From Rhodopirellula baltica (lineage in GTDB: Bacteria > Planctomycetota > Planctomycetia > Pirellulales > Pirellulaceae): a stretch of 64,000 nucleotides of DNA. The position numbers were made by a program, and so were the translations under genes. The stretch covers positions 118,759 to 182,758 of the forward strand of contig PPHI01000063.1 of NCBI GenBank assembly GCA_002901265.1, read 5' to 3'. Shown one piece after another: positions 9,177 through 17,694 of the stretch (within the stretch, counting starts at the first letter, position 1; every line of letters starts with the position of its first letter). Under the pieces are notes generated by a model that worked only from the letters and a program-made list of their open reading frames with translations, was not told where the DNA came from and ran no database searches.

Positions 9177-10049
9177 TCACTGCGATCTGACAAATTCGTC
9201 GAACGCGTCACGCAGTTTTCGGTAGACAGGCCGGTCGGTCGGCAAGTTTTGTCCGTTGATGCGATTCGCAAACCACAATCCACAACTGGTCCCTGTCAAA
9301 AGCACTTCGTCTGCTTCGCGAAGTCGATCGATTGAAATCGGTTGCTGGTTCCATGTGATTCCGTGACGCCGGGCAAGCTCCACCACCGTTTGCATCGAAA
9401 CGCCGAACAGGATCCGTTCAACGGGCGGTGACAGTAGTTGGTCGTGTTCGACAATCAAAACATTCGCGATCGCGGTTTCGGTAATCGTCCCGTCGTTATC
9501 CAACAAGACGGCCAACGCATCAGGATCATGTTGGCGTACTTGCCGTTCGGCGAGATAGTAGTGCAATCGGGATCGCACTTTGATACTGCGAGGCCAGCAA
9601 CTGGGATCTGGCAACTTAACCTCTGTCGTCAACAACGCAGAACCTTGGTCGATACGTTGCTTCATCGCCAAACGATCGATCGGAAACAAATCAATCACAA
9701 AGGTTGATCCCTTTGATTGACTTGGCGATGCCAGCAGGATCACGCCAAAATCGGGATTCGCGGCAACCCATTCAATATTGCGGTCGATCACTTCGTCGAT
9801 CAACTCGCGCAGCGGCTTTGGATTGGGAAGCGAATCAATTCCCAAGACTGACAAGGTGTGGTACCAGCGTTTGAAGTGCAGGTCGACTTGAAACAGTCGC
9901 CCAGCATCGGCACGGATCCGTTCGACCGCTGTGACGCCTTGCGTGATGGCAAGGTCGTCGATGGGAATTGTCAAACCGGTTGCCGAAACCCACGCGCCAT
10001 TATGGTACGCGATCCTCGGCGGTTGACCGTTAGGACCGAATGAACTCAA
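9177..10049 (-). CDS. Class IV (fold-type IV) PLP aminotransferase / aminodeoxychorismate-lyase-like
   Basis: 290 residues from a TTG start at 10049 that overlaps the stop of the upstream hydrolase gene by four bases (TTGA). Landmarks of the class are Arg-containing HFKRWYHTLSVLG near residue 58, the catalytic Lys at 157 in SIKVRSRLHYYLAERQ, GTITETAIANVLIV (the conserved E...N segment), and a C-terminal EVLLTGTSCGLW that matches the PLP-phosphate loop. Members transfer amino groups to branched-chain or D-amino acids or make p-aminobenzoate; sequence alone does not choose. Pairing with a secreted hydrolase is unexpected and gives no functional hint. Confidence 0.82.
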   Translation of the reverse strand: MSSFGPNGQPPRIAYHNGAWVSATGLTIPIDDLAITQGVTAVERIRADAGRLFQVDLHFKRWYHTLSVLGIDSLPNPKPLRELIDEVIDRNIEWVAANPDFGVILLASPSQSKGSTFVIDLFPIDRLAMKQRIDQGSALLTTEVKLPDPSCWPRSIKVRSRLHYYLAERQVRQHDPDALAVLLDNDGTITETAIANVLIVEHDQLLSPPVERILFGVSMQTVVELARRHGITWNQQPISIDRLREADEVLLTGTSCGLWFANRINGQNLPTDRPVYRKLRDAFDEFVRSQ

Positions 10050-11158
10050 TAGGTTTGATTCCCTGCGTCACGGATCAAACGGGCAAAGTCACAGCCGCAC
10101 CCGTTTTCATAGTATTCGAGTTCTGCATGGCGAAGCCGGACACTCCCCGAAAAGTCACGCGCCCGGACGGGTAACTTGCTGCCATCGACACGTGGGGCAA
10201 AACAACGTGGACCGCTGTAACCTAAGGCTGTCTGATTGCGGACCTTCTCCAGCAACCAATAGCGTTTCAGAATCGCGTCGCTACGGTTGTACATCAACGA
10301 CAACTGATCCATGTTCTTTGTCGCCAAGCAGTGATAACCGCAGCTGCCCAGCCAAGTGGACTCGATCGCGGGAGCCACAAGGCCCACGTTTATATTGGCG
10401 CCTTGGATCGTTTCGCCTGGAATTGTCCGACCGCTCAATCCCCCACCTGCCAAGGCGTGAAGCGAACCGGTTACAACCCGCCCTCCAAAGCTAAACCCGA
10501 CAACGGCCATCGGCGTACCGGCGACGACATGCATCCGGAGCAATGTCGCCAAGTACAAGCTTTGCGCATCACATCGATCGGCTTTTCGTCGAACATCGTG
10601 AACAGCAATCCCTTCTTTCGCGCTTGGCCAACTAAAGATCAGCCAGTCGACAGGCTGGTCCAAACCACCTTGAATCGTGCGTCGAACCTGCATCGCTCGG
10701 TTGACGATGTTGGACGCCGGCATCCGGTTGCCGTGTACGTACACAACAACCGGTCTGCCAGGATGGAGCGATGCCAGGTACTGATCACAATCCATCGCCT
10801 GGCTTTGACCGCAGTGGATCTGCCAAACCTTAAACGGCGGCGCATCGAGTGGTGCATGACAAGCATCAAAGGGCAGGTGCCGTGTCGAGAATAGAAAAAC
10901 ACGTTCGCTCGGCGCCGCAACATTCAACAACTCGCAAGGCACGCTCGATTCGAATTCTTCATCTGACAAGTCACTCGCCTGGGCCTCTTCGGTGACTCGC
11001 ACTTCATCGCCTCGAACACTCGACAAGCTAAACGCAAGCGATGATGCCAGGACAAAAGCGACGGACACCGGCAAACACCGCCATACACTCCACCAACGTT
11101 GCTGGCGGTGCTGGGAGGTTGCGGGCGTCTCGCTAGAAGTCATCACGCTAAAAAACAT
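10046..11158 (-). CDS. Exported alpha/beta-hydrolase-like protein
   Basis: 370 residues; ATG at 11158, with an alternative ATG at 11143. Residues about 20-50 form a long-n-region signal or anchor (WWSVWRCLPVSVAFVLASSLAFSL). The hydrolase core has the strand RPVVVYVHGNRMPASNIV (HGN oxyanion loop), then WLIFSWPS, and a nucleophile elbow GFSFGGRV with a predicted catalytic Ser. The C-terminal third is Cys-containing (SCGYHC, NGCGCDF), which may form disulfides outside the cytoplasm. It resembles the DUF900-type hydrolases, but I would not name a substrate. The stop overlaps the start of the aminotransferase gene, so the two form an operon. Confidence 0.72.
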   Translation of the reverse strand: MFFSVMTSSETPATSQHRQQRWWSVWRCLPVSVAFVLASSLAFSLSSVRGDEVRVTEEAQASDLSDEEFESSVPCELLNVAAPSERVFLFSTRHLPFDACHAPLDAPPFKVWQIHCGQSQAMDCDQYLASLHPGRPVVVYVHGNRMPASNIVNRAMQVRRTIQGGLDQPVDWLIFSWPSAKEGIAVHDVRRKADRCDAQSLYLATLLRMHVVAGTPMAVVGFSFGGRVVTGSLHALAGGGLSGRTIPGETIQGANINVGLVAPAIESTWLGSCGYHCLATKNMDQLSLMYNRSDAILKRYWLLEKVRNQTALGYSGPRCFAPRVDGSKLPVRARDFSGSVRLRHAELEYYENGCGCDFARLIRDAGNQTY

Positions 11159-11395
11159 GGTGGCAATTGGGTAAAGCGATCAAGGCGGGACGAGGGAGGT
11201 GACGGAACGATTCGATAGCGTTGTTGATCCCGAGGCTTCGTGGGGGGGAATGAAGTAGCGGCAGTCGAAACGCAACAAATTGTTGCCGAAAAAAAACGAT
11301 GTTGCGTTTGCACATCATTTAGAACGTCCTACTTTTGAACAGAACTCGATACGAGTCCAACGAATACGCCCACTGTGCAAATCGCGGAAAATCAA

Positions 11396-11878
11396 ATGAA
11401 CAAACGCCCTTTCATGATTGTACTAGCTGTGCTGGTCATGACATCGGCAACTGGATGTACCCCGTTCCGAGACTTCTTCTTCGGACGAGGCGCCCAGTGC
11501 GGTTTATGCACCAAAGTCGCTGCCCCCTTCCGACGCACAGCTCCGGTCGCCGTCGCACCGGCACCAACATGCGGAACACCGACCTATTCACAACCGGTTT
11601 ATGGCACACCGTATGCTGCTGCTCCTGCGAACGCATGCGGATGCGGACCGGCCTATGCGGCAGACCCCTGTGGTCAATACGCTGCATACGGTCCGATCGA
11701 TTCAGGCGTAATCGGAAACGGCGTTGCCCCCGGCTATTATGAAGGAGGTCCTTGGTACCAACGACAGTACCAATCCAACTACGGGTACTACGGGCCGCCT
11801 GGGTATCGGGTCGACAAAGACGGAGATCGGATCATCTATGAAGAACCGCTACCGCCTGGAGCAACCTCGGCAAACTGA
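11396..11878 (+). CDS. Small Gly/Tyr/Cys-rich lipoprotein
   Basis: 160 residues from the ATG at 11396 (frame open to 11375). MNKRPFMIVLAVLVMTSATGC is a clear signal peptide with lipobox SATGC, so the Cys is probably acylated. The mature part is low-complexity: Ala-Pro repeats (APVAVAPAPTCG), Cys pairs (NACGCGPAY), and a Tyr/Gly/Gln-rich end (WYQRQYQSNYGYYGPPGY) before an acidic KDGDRIIYEE tail. Planctomycetes encode many such envelope proteins; I see no enzymatic domain. A strong terminator follows, so it is a single-gene unit. Confidence 0.7.
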   Translation: MNKRPFMIVLAVLVMTSATGCTPFRDFFFGRGAQCGLCTKVAAPFRRTAPVAVAPAPTCGTPTYSQPVYGTPYAAAPANACGCGPAYAADPCGQYAAYGPIDSGVIGNGVAPGYYEGGPWYQRQYQSNYGYYGPPGYRVDKDGDRIIYEEPLPPGATSAN

Positions 11879-11922
11879 GCCGACGTGGCCACCGATTAGC
11901 CACCATCGATTCAAACTCCCAC

Positions 11923-11982
11923 GGGACGCAAGCGAGTGAGACCAGCACGGGGATCTCACACGTTTGCGTTCCGTGTTTTTTA
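11923..11982 (+). terminator. Intrinsic terminator after the small lipoprotein gene
   Basis: A 19-bp stem with two G-T wobbles and one mismatch (arms 11923-11941 and 11954-11972) is followed by GTG and a run of six T at 11975-11980. Confidence 0.8.
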
Positions 11983-12016
11983 TTGATTCGGAATTGAAAC
12001 CCCAACAGAAGAGCTC

Positions 12017-12985
12017 ATGACCAGCAATCGCATCCTGACGAGACGAAAAGCACTTCAGAAGCTCGCGATGCAGTCCGTCGGCGGAATCGCCGCACTCGCA
12101 CTTCCCACCCGTTCTTTTGCACAAGAAGTCAGCTTTGAACAGCAAGCCGCTTCGCGATGGCGGATCGGATTGGAGTTGACGACCCCCGTGACCTGCGCCA
12201 ACGTCCTCGCGACGTTCCCAATCCCGACCGATTGGCCCGAACAAACCGTCACGCTGCGCAGTCAAACCGTCACACCTCCGACGCGATGGCAAGTCCGTGA
12301 ACTACCCGGCGGTGCAAAACAAGTCGTGGTGCAAATTCCACAAGTTGCGGCCGGAACCACTACCGAAGCGATTTTCGAATTCGACATCGCTCGATCAAAG
12401 ATCTTGCCGCCCGATAACACCGAAACGCTGACGATTCCCAAACGGCTTTCACGCGAGATCAAACTGTATACCGGCAACAGCCCTTTCATCGACGCTTCCC
12501 ACCGATTGATTCGCAACGCCGCCAAAGAAGTCAGCGAAAAAGAATGCGACAACGACTGGCAAAGAGTGGAGCAGGTTTACGATTACGTACGCGACAAAGT
12601 CGAATACACCGAAGGCGAATTGAAAGAGGCATCTCAAGCACTCAAAGATGGCACTGGTGACTGCGAAGAAATGACCAGTCTGTTCGTCGCGATCTGTCGT
12701 AACCTGGACATCCCCGCGCGTGTCGTTTGGATCCCCGATCATTGCTACCCGGAGTTCTATCTCGAAGACGAAAACGGCGAGGGTCATTGGTATCCTTGCC
12801 AAGCTGCCGGCACTCGACAGTTTGGCCGGATGGATGAAATTCGACCAGTGTTGCAGAAAGGCGATCGATTCAAAGTTCCAGAGAAAAAGATCCCGGTTCG
12901 ATACATCTCGGAATACTTCCGCTGTGACCGTCGAGGCAGTGGAAATCCCAAACCCACCTTCATCCGGCAAAGGGTCGATGGCTGA
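12017..12985 (+). CDS. Tat-exported transglutaminase-like (papain-fold) protein
   Basis: 322 residues. The N-terminus LTRRKALQKLAMQSVGGIAALALP carries twin Arg in a Tat-like signal. Residues about 45-150 form a beta-rich region. The transglutaminase-like core follows: VYDYVRDKVEYTE, then GTGDCEEMTSLFVAICRN with predicted catalytic Cys216, ARVVWIPDHCYPEFYLE with His242, and GHWYPCQAAG. This is the family of bacterial proteins related to peptidases and cross-linking enzymes; the third catalytic residue is not certain. It is likely periplasmic. AGAAG-like bases precede the ATG. The gene stands alone after a terminator. Confidence 0.82.
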   Translation: MTSNRILTRRKALQKLAMQSVGGIAALALPTRSFAQEVSFEQQAASRWRIGLELTTPVTCANVLATFPIPTDWPEQTVTLRSQTVTPPTRWQVRELPGGAKQVVVQIPQVAAGTTTEAIFEFDIARSKILPPDNTETLTIPKRLSREIKLYTGNSPFIDASHRLIRNAAKEVSEKECDNDWQRVEQVYDYVRDKVEYTEGELKEASQALKDGTGDCEEMTSLFVAICRNLDIPARVVWIPDHCYPEFYLEDENGEGHWYPCQAAGTRQFGRMDEIRPVLQKGDRFKVPEKKIPVRYISEYFRCDRRGSGNPKPTFIRQRVDG

Positions 12986-13115
12986 CCATCGATCAGTGTC
13001 GATCGCCCAAAATGACTCGTAATCAACAATGGGTACGCATGTTGCTCTCGCAATCGCTCGAACGCTCGCGATTTCGTCTAGTCGCGGCAGCCGATTTCCT
13101 TGTTGAGATGACCTC

Positions 13116-13496
13116 ATGCGATCCATCACTTTTTTCCACCGTTTGACTCTCGCTGGTTGCCTGGCAGCTCCGCTGCTTCTGGTCGGCTGCGGAAATCCAG
13201 ACAGCCCGTTGGGTGAAGCACGACAGGCGCAGGAAGACCTGGAAGAAGCTCGCGAAGAAGCCGCCGAAATGGTTTCGGACGCAGAATCGGATGCGGTCGA
13301 AACGATCGCCGATGCGAAAGAAGCGGCCGAACGCCAGATTCAAAACGCGAAGGAAGACGCTGGCGAAATGGTCGAGCAAGCGAAGCAAAAACTGGACACG
13401 AAACTCCAGCAACTGCAAACGCTTCCGGTCGAACAAAGACCGCAATCAGACGCATCACAAAACCCGACGCCTCCGGCGAATGCCGAGATCGAATAG
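13116..13496 (+). CDS. Small lipoprotein with a long charged helix
   Basis: 126 residues. A signal peptide ends at the lipobox LLLVGC. The rest is almost entirely Glu/Ala/Lys/Asp in heptad-like order (QEDLEEAREEAAEMVSDAES and EAAERQIQNAKEDAGEMVEQ), predicting a single long helix or coiled coil. A short Pro/Gln/Asn tail ends the protein. It is similar in plan to small coiled-coil outer-membrane lipoproteins such as Lpp, without being homologous as far as I can see. It ends 9 bases before the convergent PhoD-like gene. Confidence 0.7.
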   Translation: MRSITFFHRLTLAGCLAAPLLLVGCGNPDSPLGEARQAQEDLEEAREEAAEMVSDAESDAVETIADAKEAAERQIQNAKEDAGEMVEQAKQKLDTKLQQLQTLPVEQRPQSDASQNPTPPANAEIE

Positions 13497-13505
13497 GTCG
13501 CCGCT

Positions 13506-15068
13506 TTACTGATTCGGTTGTGACACGGCATTCGATTCGGTATTCGTTGGAAACCGAAATGCGCTAACCTCGGTACCATCGACTGCGTGGTGACGTAGCA
13601 CAAGCTTCGGACCGTCTGCAGCAACACTGACTTGGCCCGATAGAAAACCGCCAGCAACACGCAGAAATTGGTGTGTCGGTCGCACGTCTCCTTCCTTCCA
13701 ACCGAGCTGATGCTTCTCGCTGCCCGGGCCGCACCCGAACTCCCATAAACCGGTTTCGGAATCGGTCGATGCGTATTGCCAATGGCGGTCCCCACAAAGC
13801 ACGATCACGTTTTCGATTCTTGCGAAGGCGTCTCGCAATTGCTCTCCTTCGAATTCGAACACTTGGTTGGAGTGATTGTCATGCTTGTTGTTTCGGTCGG
13901 GGCCTACGATCGGTGTCGGACTGCAAACGAGTTTGAACGTCGCATCACTTTTGCCCAGCCCTTCGAGCAACCATTGCTTCTGTGCCGTCCCAAGGATTGA
14001 TTTCCCTGGTCCGTCAGGTTGGTTGTTGCCGCTGCGAAAATCCCTCCCTTCGAGTAACCAGATCTCTAAGTGCTTTCCCCAGCGAATCGATTTATAGCGT
14101 GACGGATTCGACGGGAATTGCTCTTCATTGAACAATCGCACTCCCTGATCGAACGTGACCGAACCGTACCGCTGACCCGACCAACAATCGTTTTTTAGAG
14201 TGTCGTGGTCGTCTTTTAAGAAGTAGCTGGTCGTCGTGCTGTAGAAATCTCGGTTGCTCGGCAGTGCAAAAATCCTGCCCCACTTGAATCTCATCAGCGG
14301 CAAGGTCATCGCCCAGGGATCCGGCTTGTCATAGTATTCGATGTCTCCCGCATGAATGATAAAGTCGGGATGCATCGAACGCATCGCAGGATAGATTTTA
14401 TGCCCGCGCATACCGTCGTCGCGGCGGATGAAGTCATGGCAGGTCGTGAAACAAAATTCGATCTGTCGATCAGACGATGCTGCTGGCGCCGTCTCGAATC
14501 CGCCACGTACCACCGCCGTGACTTTCGATTCACCGATCGGTTTCGCTTCGGCGATCAGCGTGTATGCGGTCCCAGGTTTCAAACCCGATAGTCGCCATTG
14601 CTCGGTCCCGTCGCTGTCGATCGAAGTCTGCTTCCAAGCGGTGGTCTGGACATCACTGGGACTTTCGATCGGAAAGTACGTTAATCGCACCTCACCAGCT
14701 GCCGCGGGACAAGCCCCGAACATTTCGTCCAGCGTACTGCCAGCTGGGATTTGTGCGGAATGGATTTCCGCAACGTCGGTCCGTTTCGCTAAACGATTGG
14801 CTTCGCCAGCGGACAGCGACAAGAACTTGGCGCCTTCGACAAGCATTTCCGGAGAACGCGTCGTACGGGTCCAGATCTGAATCGACGTTTGATCTGCCCA
14901 ACCATTCTTGATCCCATTGCCTAAAAACGGTCCTGATGAGCGAACAGGATTCACCGCCGACAGACTCCCAGGTTCGTCTGCGAAAACAGCATCCTTTGGC
15001 AAGAAAGCCCCAAGCGTCAAACCAACGAGCAAGGTGAGTCCGCCCAGGATTCGGTGTTGAACGTTCAT
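13506..15068 (-). CDS. Secreted PhoD-like metallophosphoesterase
   Basis: 520 residues with an N-terminal hydrophobic signal (ILGGLTLLVGLTLGAFLP) ending near AVFADEPG. A fibronectin-like/PhoD N-domain (about 40-195: GIKNGWADQTSIQIWTRTT ... LSGLKPGTAYTLIAEA) is followed by a calcineurin-like metal site: EFCFTTCHDF, HAGDIEYYD, LKDDHDTLKND and VLCGDRHWQYAS. This order is typical of the PhoD family of alkaline phosphatases/phosphodiesterases, which act outside the cytoplasm. The Cys in FTTCHD is also seen in PhoD, where it ligates Fe3+. Function: probably release of phosphate from phosphodiesters. The gene is divergent from the esterase at 15138. Confidence 0.82.
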   Translation of the reverse strand: MNVQHRILGGLTLLVGLTLGAFLPKDAVFADEPGSLSAVNPVRSSGPFLGNGIKNGWADQTSIQIWTRTTRSPEMLVEGAKFLSLSAGEANRLAKRTDVAEIHSAQIPAGSTLDEMFGACPAAAGEVRLTYFPIESPSDVQTTAWKQTSIDSDGTEQWRLSGLKPGTAYTLIAEAKPIGESKVTAVVRGGFETAPAASSDRQIEFCFTTCHDFIRRDDGMRGHKIYPAMRSMHPDFIIHAGDIEYYDKPDPWAMTLPLMRFKWGRIFALPSNRDFYSTTTSYFLKDDHDTLKNDCWSGQRYGSVTFDQGVRLFNEEQFPSNPSRYKSIRWGKHLEIWLLEGRDFRSGNNQPDGPGKSILGTAQKQWLLEGLGKSDATFKLVCSPTPIVGPDRNNKHDNHSNQVFEFEGEQLRDAFARIENVIVLCGDRHWQYASTDSETGLWEFGCGPGSEKHQLGWKEGDVRPTHQFLRVAGGFLSGQVSVAADGPKLVLRHHAVDGTEVSAFRFPTNTESNAVSQPNQ

Positions 15069-15137
15069 GTTTGCAATGAGGTAACGAAGTGAAGGTCAAG
15101 CGTCGCGGTGAATCGCAACTGCATATACTAACGCATT

Positions 15138-16229
15138 GTGAAACACGCCAGCTTCCAACTTTCAGCCCATCCCAATCGCATGCCAACGATTCGCTTTCCA
15201 GCCGAGATTCAATTTCGACCGAGCCGGACCGTTTCGAAATGTGTTCGCAGCATCGTTTATTCTGTCGTGGTGGCGGGGCTGGCAATGACGACCATGCCGT
15301 CATCGTTCGCACAGCAAAAGTCACGAAGCCAGTCACAAATGGACAAGGCCGACCAACAATTACGCGATGAAGGCGCGATCGTCGAGATCTACAAATCAAC
15401 CGTCAACGACCAAGGCGAACCGGTGGCACTCCGAGCCTATCGTTTTGATCCGACGAACGAAGACTCATCAAAGCAGCCCGCCGCGGCAATCGTGTTCTTC
15501 TTTGGCGGCGGATGGAATGCCGGAACGCCGATGCAGTTCGCTGGGCATTGCAAACACTTTGCCTCGCGTGGCATGGTTGCGATCACGATCGAATATCGCG
15601 TCGCATCGCGGCACGGGGTCAAAGCGAAAGAGTGTGTTAGCGATGCCAAATCGGCGATTCGGTGGGTTCGAACCAATGCAAAGCGGCTTGGGATTGATCC
15701 CGACCGAATCGTTGCGGCGGGCGGTTCGGCAGGCGGTCACCTTGCCGCTTGTACCGAAATGATTGCCGGATTTGACGAACCGACCGAAGACCAAACCGTC
15801 AGCAGCCGTCCCAACGCACTTGCCCTTTTCAATCCAGCCGCGGTACTTGCCAGTGTCGAGGGCCGCACGCCGTTCCCCAAAGACAAACAGCAAGGCTTAA
15901 ACGATCGAATGGGCGTCGATGCGATTGATGTCTCGCCATACCATCACATTGGCCAACATCACCCGCCAACGATCATCTTTCATGGCAAGGCCGATACGAC
16001 GGTGCCCTACTGGACGGCAGAAGCGTTTGCCTCAAAGCTTGTCAATCAAGGCAATGAATGTCAGCTGGATGGCTTTCCAGATGCGGGACACGGCTTTTTC
16101 AACCGTGGCCGCGGTGACGACAAAGCTTATCTGGAAACCCTGCTATTGCTGGACGCGTTCTTGGTCCAGCACGGTTTTTGTGCCAAGCAGGAATCGGTCA
16201 AAGCAAAAAGCCCCGGTGATCCAGATTGA
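15138..16229 (+). CDS. Secreted alpha/beta-hydrolase (carboxylesterase type)
   Basis: 363 residues from GTG at 15138; an ATG at 15180 is also possible. Residues about 40-58 (SIVYSVVVAGLAMTTMPSSF) form a signal peptide. The HGG-type oxyanion loop is FFFGGGWNAGT, the nucleophile elbow is AAGGSAGGHLA, and the acid and base are in HGKADTTVPYW and PDAGHGFF. Thus the full Ser-Asp-His triad of the esterase/lipase (BD-FAE-like) group is present. Likely substrates are acyl or acetyl esters of polysaccharides, given the other secreted esterases in this window. The transcript ends in a hairpin that overlaps the last codons. Confidence 0.82.
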   Translation: MKHASFQLSAHPNRMPTIRFPAEIQFRPSRTVSKCVRSIVYSVVVAGLAMTTMPSSFAQQKSRSQSQMDKADQQLRDEGAIVEIYKSTVNDQGEPVALRAYRFDPTNEDSSKQPAAAIVFFFGGGWNAGTPMQFAGHCKHFASRGMVAITIEYRVASRHGVKAKECVSDAKSAIRWVRTNAKRLGIDPDRIVAAGGSAGGHLAACTEMIAGFDEPTEDQTVSSRPNALALFNPAAVLASVEGRTPFPKDKQQGLNDRMGVDAIDVSPYHHIGQHHPPTIIFHGKADTTVPYWTAEAFASKLVNQGNECQLDGFPDAGHGFFNRGRGDDKAYLETLLLLDAFLVQHGFCAKQESVKAKSPGDPD

Positions 16230-16242
16230 TCACCGGGGCTTT
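16207..16242 (+). terminator. Terminator-like hairpin overlapping the esterase stop codon
   Basis: A perfect 15-bp inverted repeat (AAAGCCCCGGTGATC and its complement) with a 6-nt loop. The stop codon TGA at 16227-16229 lies in the loop and right arm. The T run is short (TTT), and its symmetry (AAA...TTT) allows it to work from either strand. Confidence 0.65.
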
Positions 16243-16402
16243 CGAGATATCGCTTAGGTCAGCGGTCACAGCTGGGAGCGGTGCACAACCGTCGCGGCTT
16301 GTCAAGGGAGAAGCATACAAGCGGATGGGCGACCATTGAATGTCGTGCTAGGCGGGAACTCCTGGGGAATTTTGACCCGACCGAAGCAACTCGATTCAGT
16401 GC

Positions 16403-17005
16403 TTAGTTGCATCCGCAAGCGGGAACAGCAACTTCGCATCCGCAAGCTGGTTCGATGACTTCGCAGCCGCAAGTCGGCTCGCAAGCCGATGCACAACCGC
16501 TGTCGCAGCAGCTGTCTTTGCAGCTGAACAGTTTCTTCAGCAAACCGAATGGCTTGTGCTTTGGTGCACAGCAAGGAGCAGCAACTTCGCATCCGCAAGC
16601 GGGTGCAGCAACTTCGCAACCACAAGCTGGCTCAGCAGCACATCCGCAAGGAGCGGCAACTTCGCATCCGCAAGCTGGCTCGCAGATCGAGTCGCAACCG
16701 CAACCCTTTTTGCTGAACAGTTTGGCCAACAGGCCACCACGGAACTTGCTGCCGCAACCGCTGTCGCAGCAAGGGTCAACAACTTCGCATCCGCAAACAG
16801 GTGCAGCGACTTCGCAGCCGCAAGCTGGTTCCATTGCACATCCGCAATCAACCGGAGCTTCGCAGCCACAGGTTGGTTCGACGTCGCAACAAGTGTCGCA
16901 GCTGGTTTTACACAATTTGCTGAACAGGCCAAACGCGTTAGCGTTGGCAGACGATCCTGCGGCCAGAGCGATGGCCAACAGTGCTGGTACGATTACACGA
17001 CGCAT
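16403..17005 (-). CDS. Secreted Cys-rich repeat protein
   Basis: 200 residues, of which 39 are Cys by my count. A signal peptide (VIVPALLAIALAAGSSANANA) precedes the mature chain. The body is built of an approximately 10-residue repeat PACGCEVAAP, arranged in blocks separated by basic LLxKLFSxK segments (FGLFSKL, LLAKLFSKK, LLKKLFSCK), which gives three related modules. GGAG lies 8 bases before the ATG. It is predicted to be exported; the Cys could form a cross-linked surface layer or bind metal. Planctomycete cell walls are known to contain Cys-rich proteins, but whether this is one is inference. No known enzymatic domain. Confidence 0.8.
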   Translation of the reverse strand: MRRVIVPALLAIALAAGSSANANAFGLFSKLCKTSCDTCCDVEPTCGCEAPVDCGCAMEPACGCEVAAPVCGCEVVDPCCDSGCGSKFRGGLLAKLFSKKGCGCDSICEPACGCEVAAPCGCAAEPACGCEVAAPACGCEVAAPCCAPKHKPFGLLKKLFSCKDSCCDSGCASACEPTCGCEVIEPACGCEVAVPACGCN

Positions 17006-17694
17006 CGTGAATTCTCCATGAATTAAATTGGAAGGGTCTTGCCAGTCGCGTTTGCCGCGTTTCGATCAAATTTGGTGGTGAGCTGTGCCGGTGGGCACTT
17101 GCCTACGATGCCTCCGAAGAGAACATCACCCGCCGACACATCCGTTCGAACTGCGGCATACACGTCACGTGACCATCGGATCAACTATCCATAGTCTTCG
17201 TGCAGAAGTGGCTATCGACTTCGCCGTTGTTAACTCACCGGCTTAAGTGCAATATTTTTACTCAGCCCACTCTTTGCCACTTCAATTGTGCCGATGGTTC
17301 GGGCCGTACCGATCATCGCGTCTGTATGTCGACGCAGATGCGAAACTCTTGTCCGACTTTGGTCGGTTCCGTCGTCGATCCCTCGCACACCACCTTCATC
17401 GCCAGAGTAGCCGCCCTCAGCACAAAGAATTCTTCTGCCACGATTCCGCTTGCCCAATCGCATCAACAGCAATTCCTGGCAAGGATTCCGAAGTCGCTAC
17501 CTTGCACGGCGATCGTTTTACAAAGACGAAACGGCACAGTGATTACAGCTGGCTTAGCTTGCCAGCCGCCTCCCTTGCGAACGGTGGAAGGACACCCACC
17601 CCCGCCAGCGTTTTCTCCCCCCTCCCCATCGATCGCATTTCGTCCGATGATGTCAGGGTTCCGTCCACTCCGCCCAACACTGATTCCACTCGGC
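17006..17694. other. Long intergenic region upstream of the purine phosphorylase pair
   Basis: 689 bases. A plus frame continuous with the phosphorylase is open from 17200, but its 165 extra codons are Ser/Thr/Pro/Arg-rich and do not resemble the family. I treat it as non-coding. It should hold promoters for the Cys-rich gene (minus) and for the phosphorylase run (plus). No clear boxes or RNA structure were recognised. Confidence 0.45.

Noticed and set aside
16407..17021. Plus-strand open frames over the Cys-rich gene
   Set aside because: The repetitive GC-rich codons of the minus-strand gene keep the other frames open; the plus products are Gln/Ala/Pro repeats without ribosome sites.
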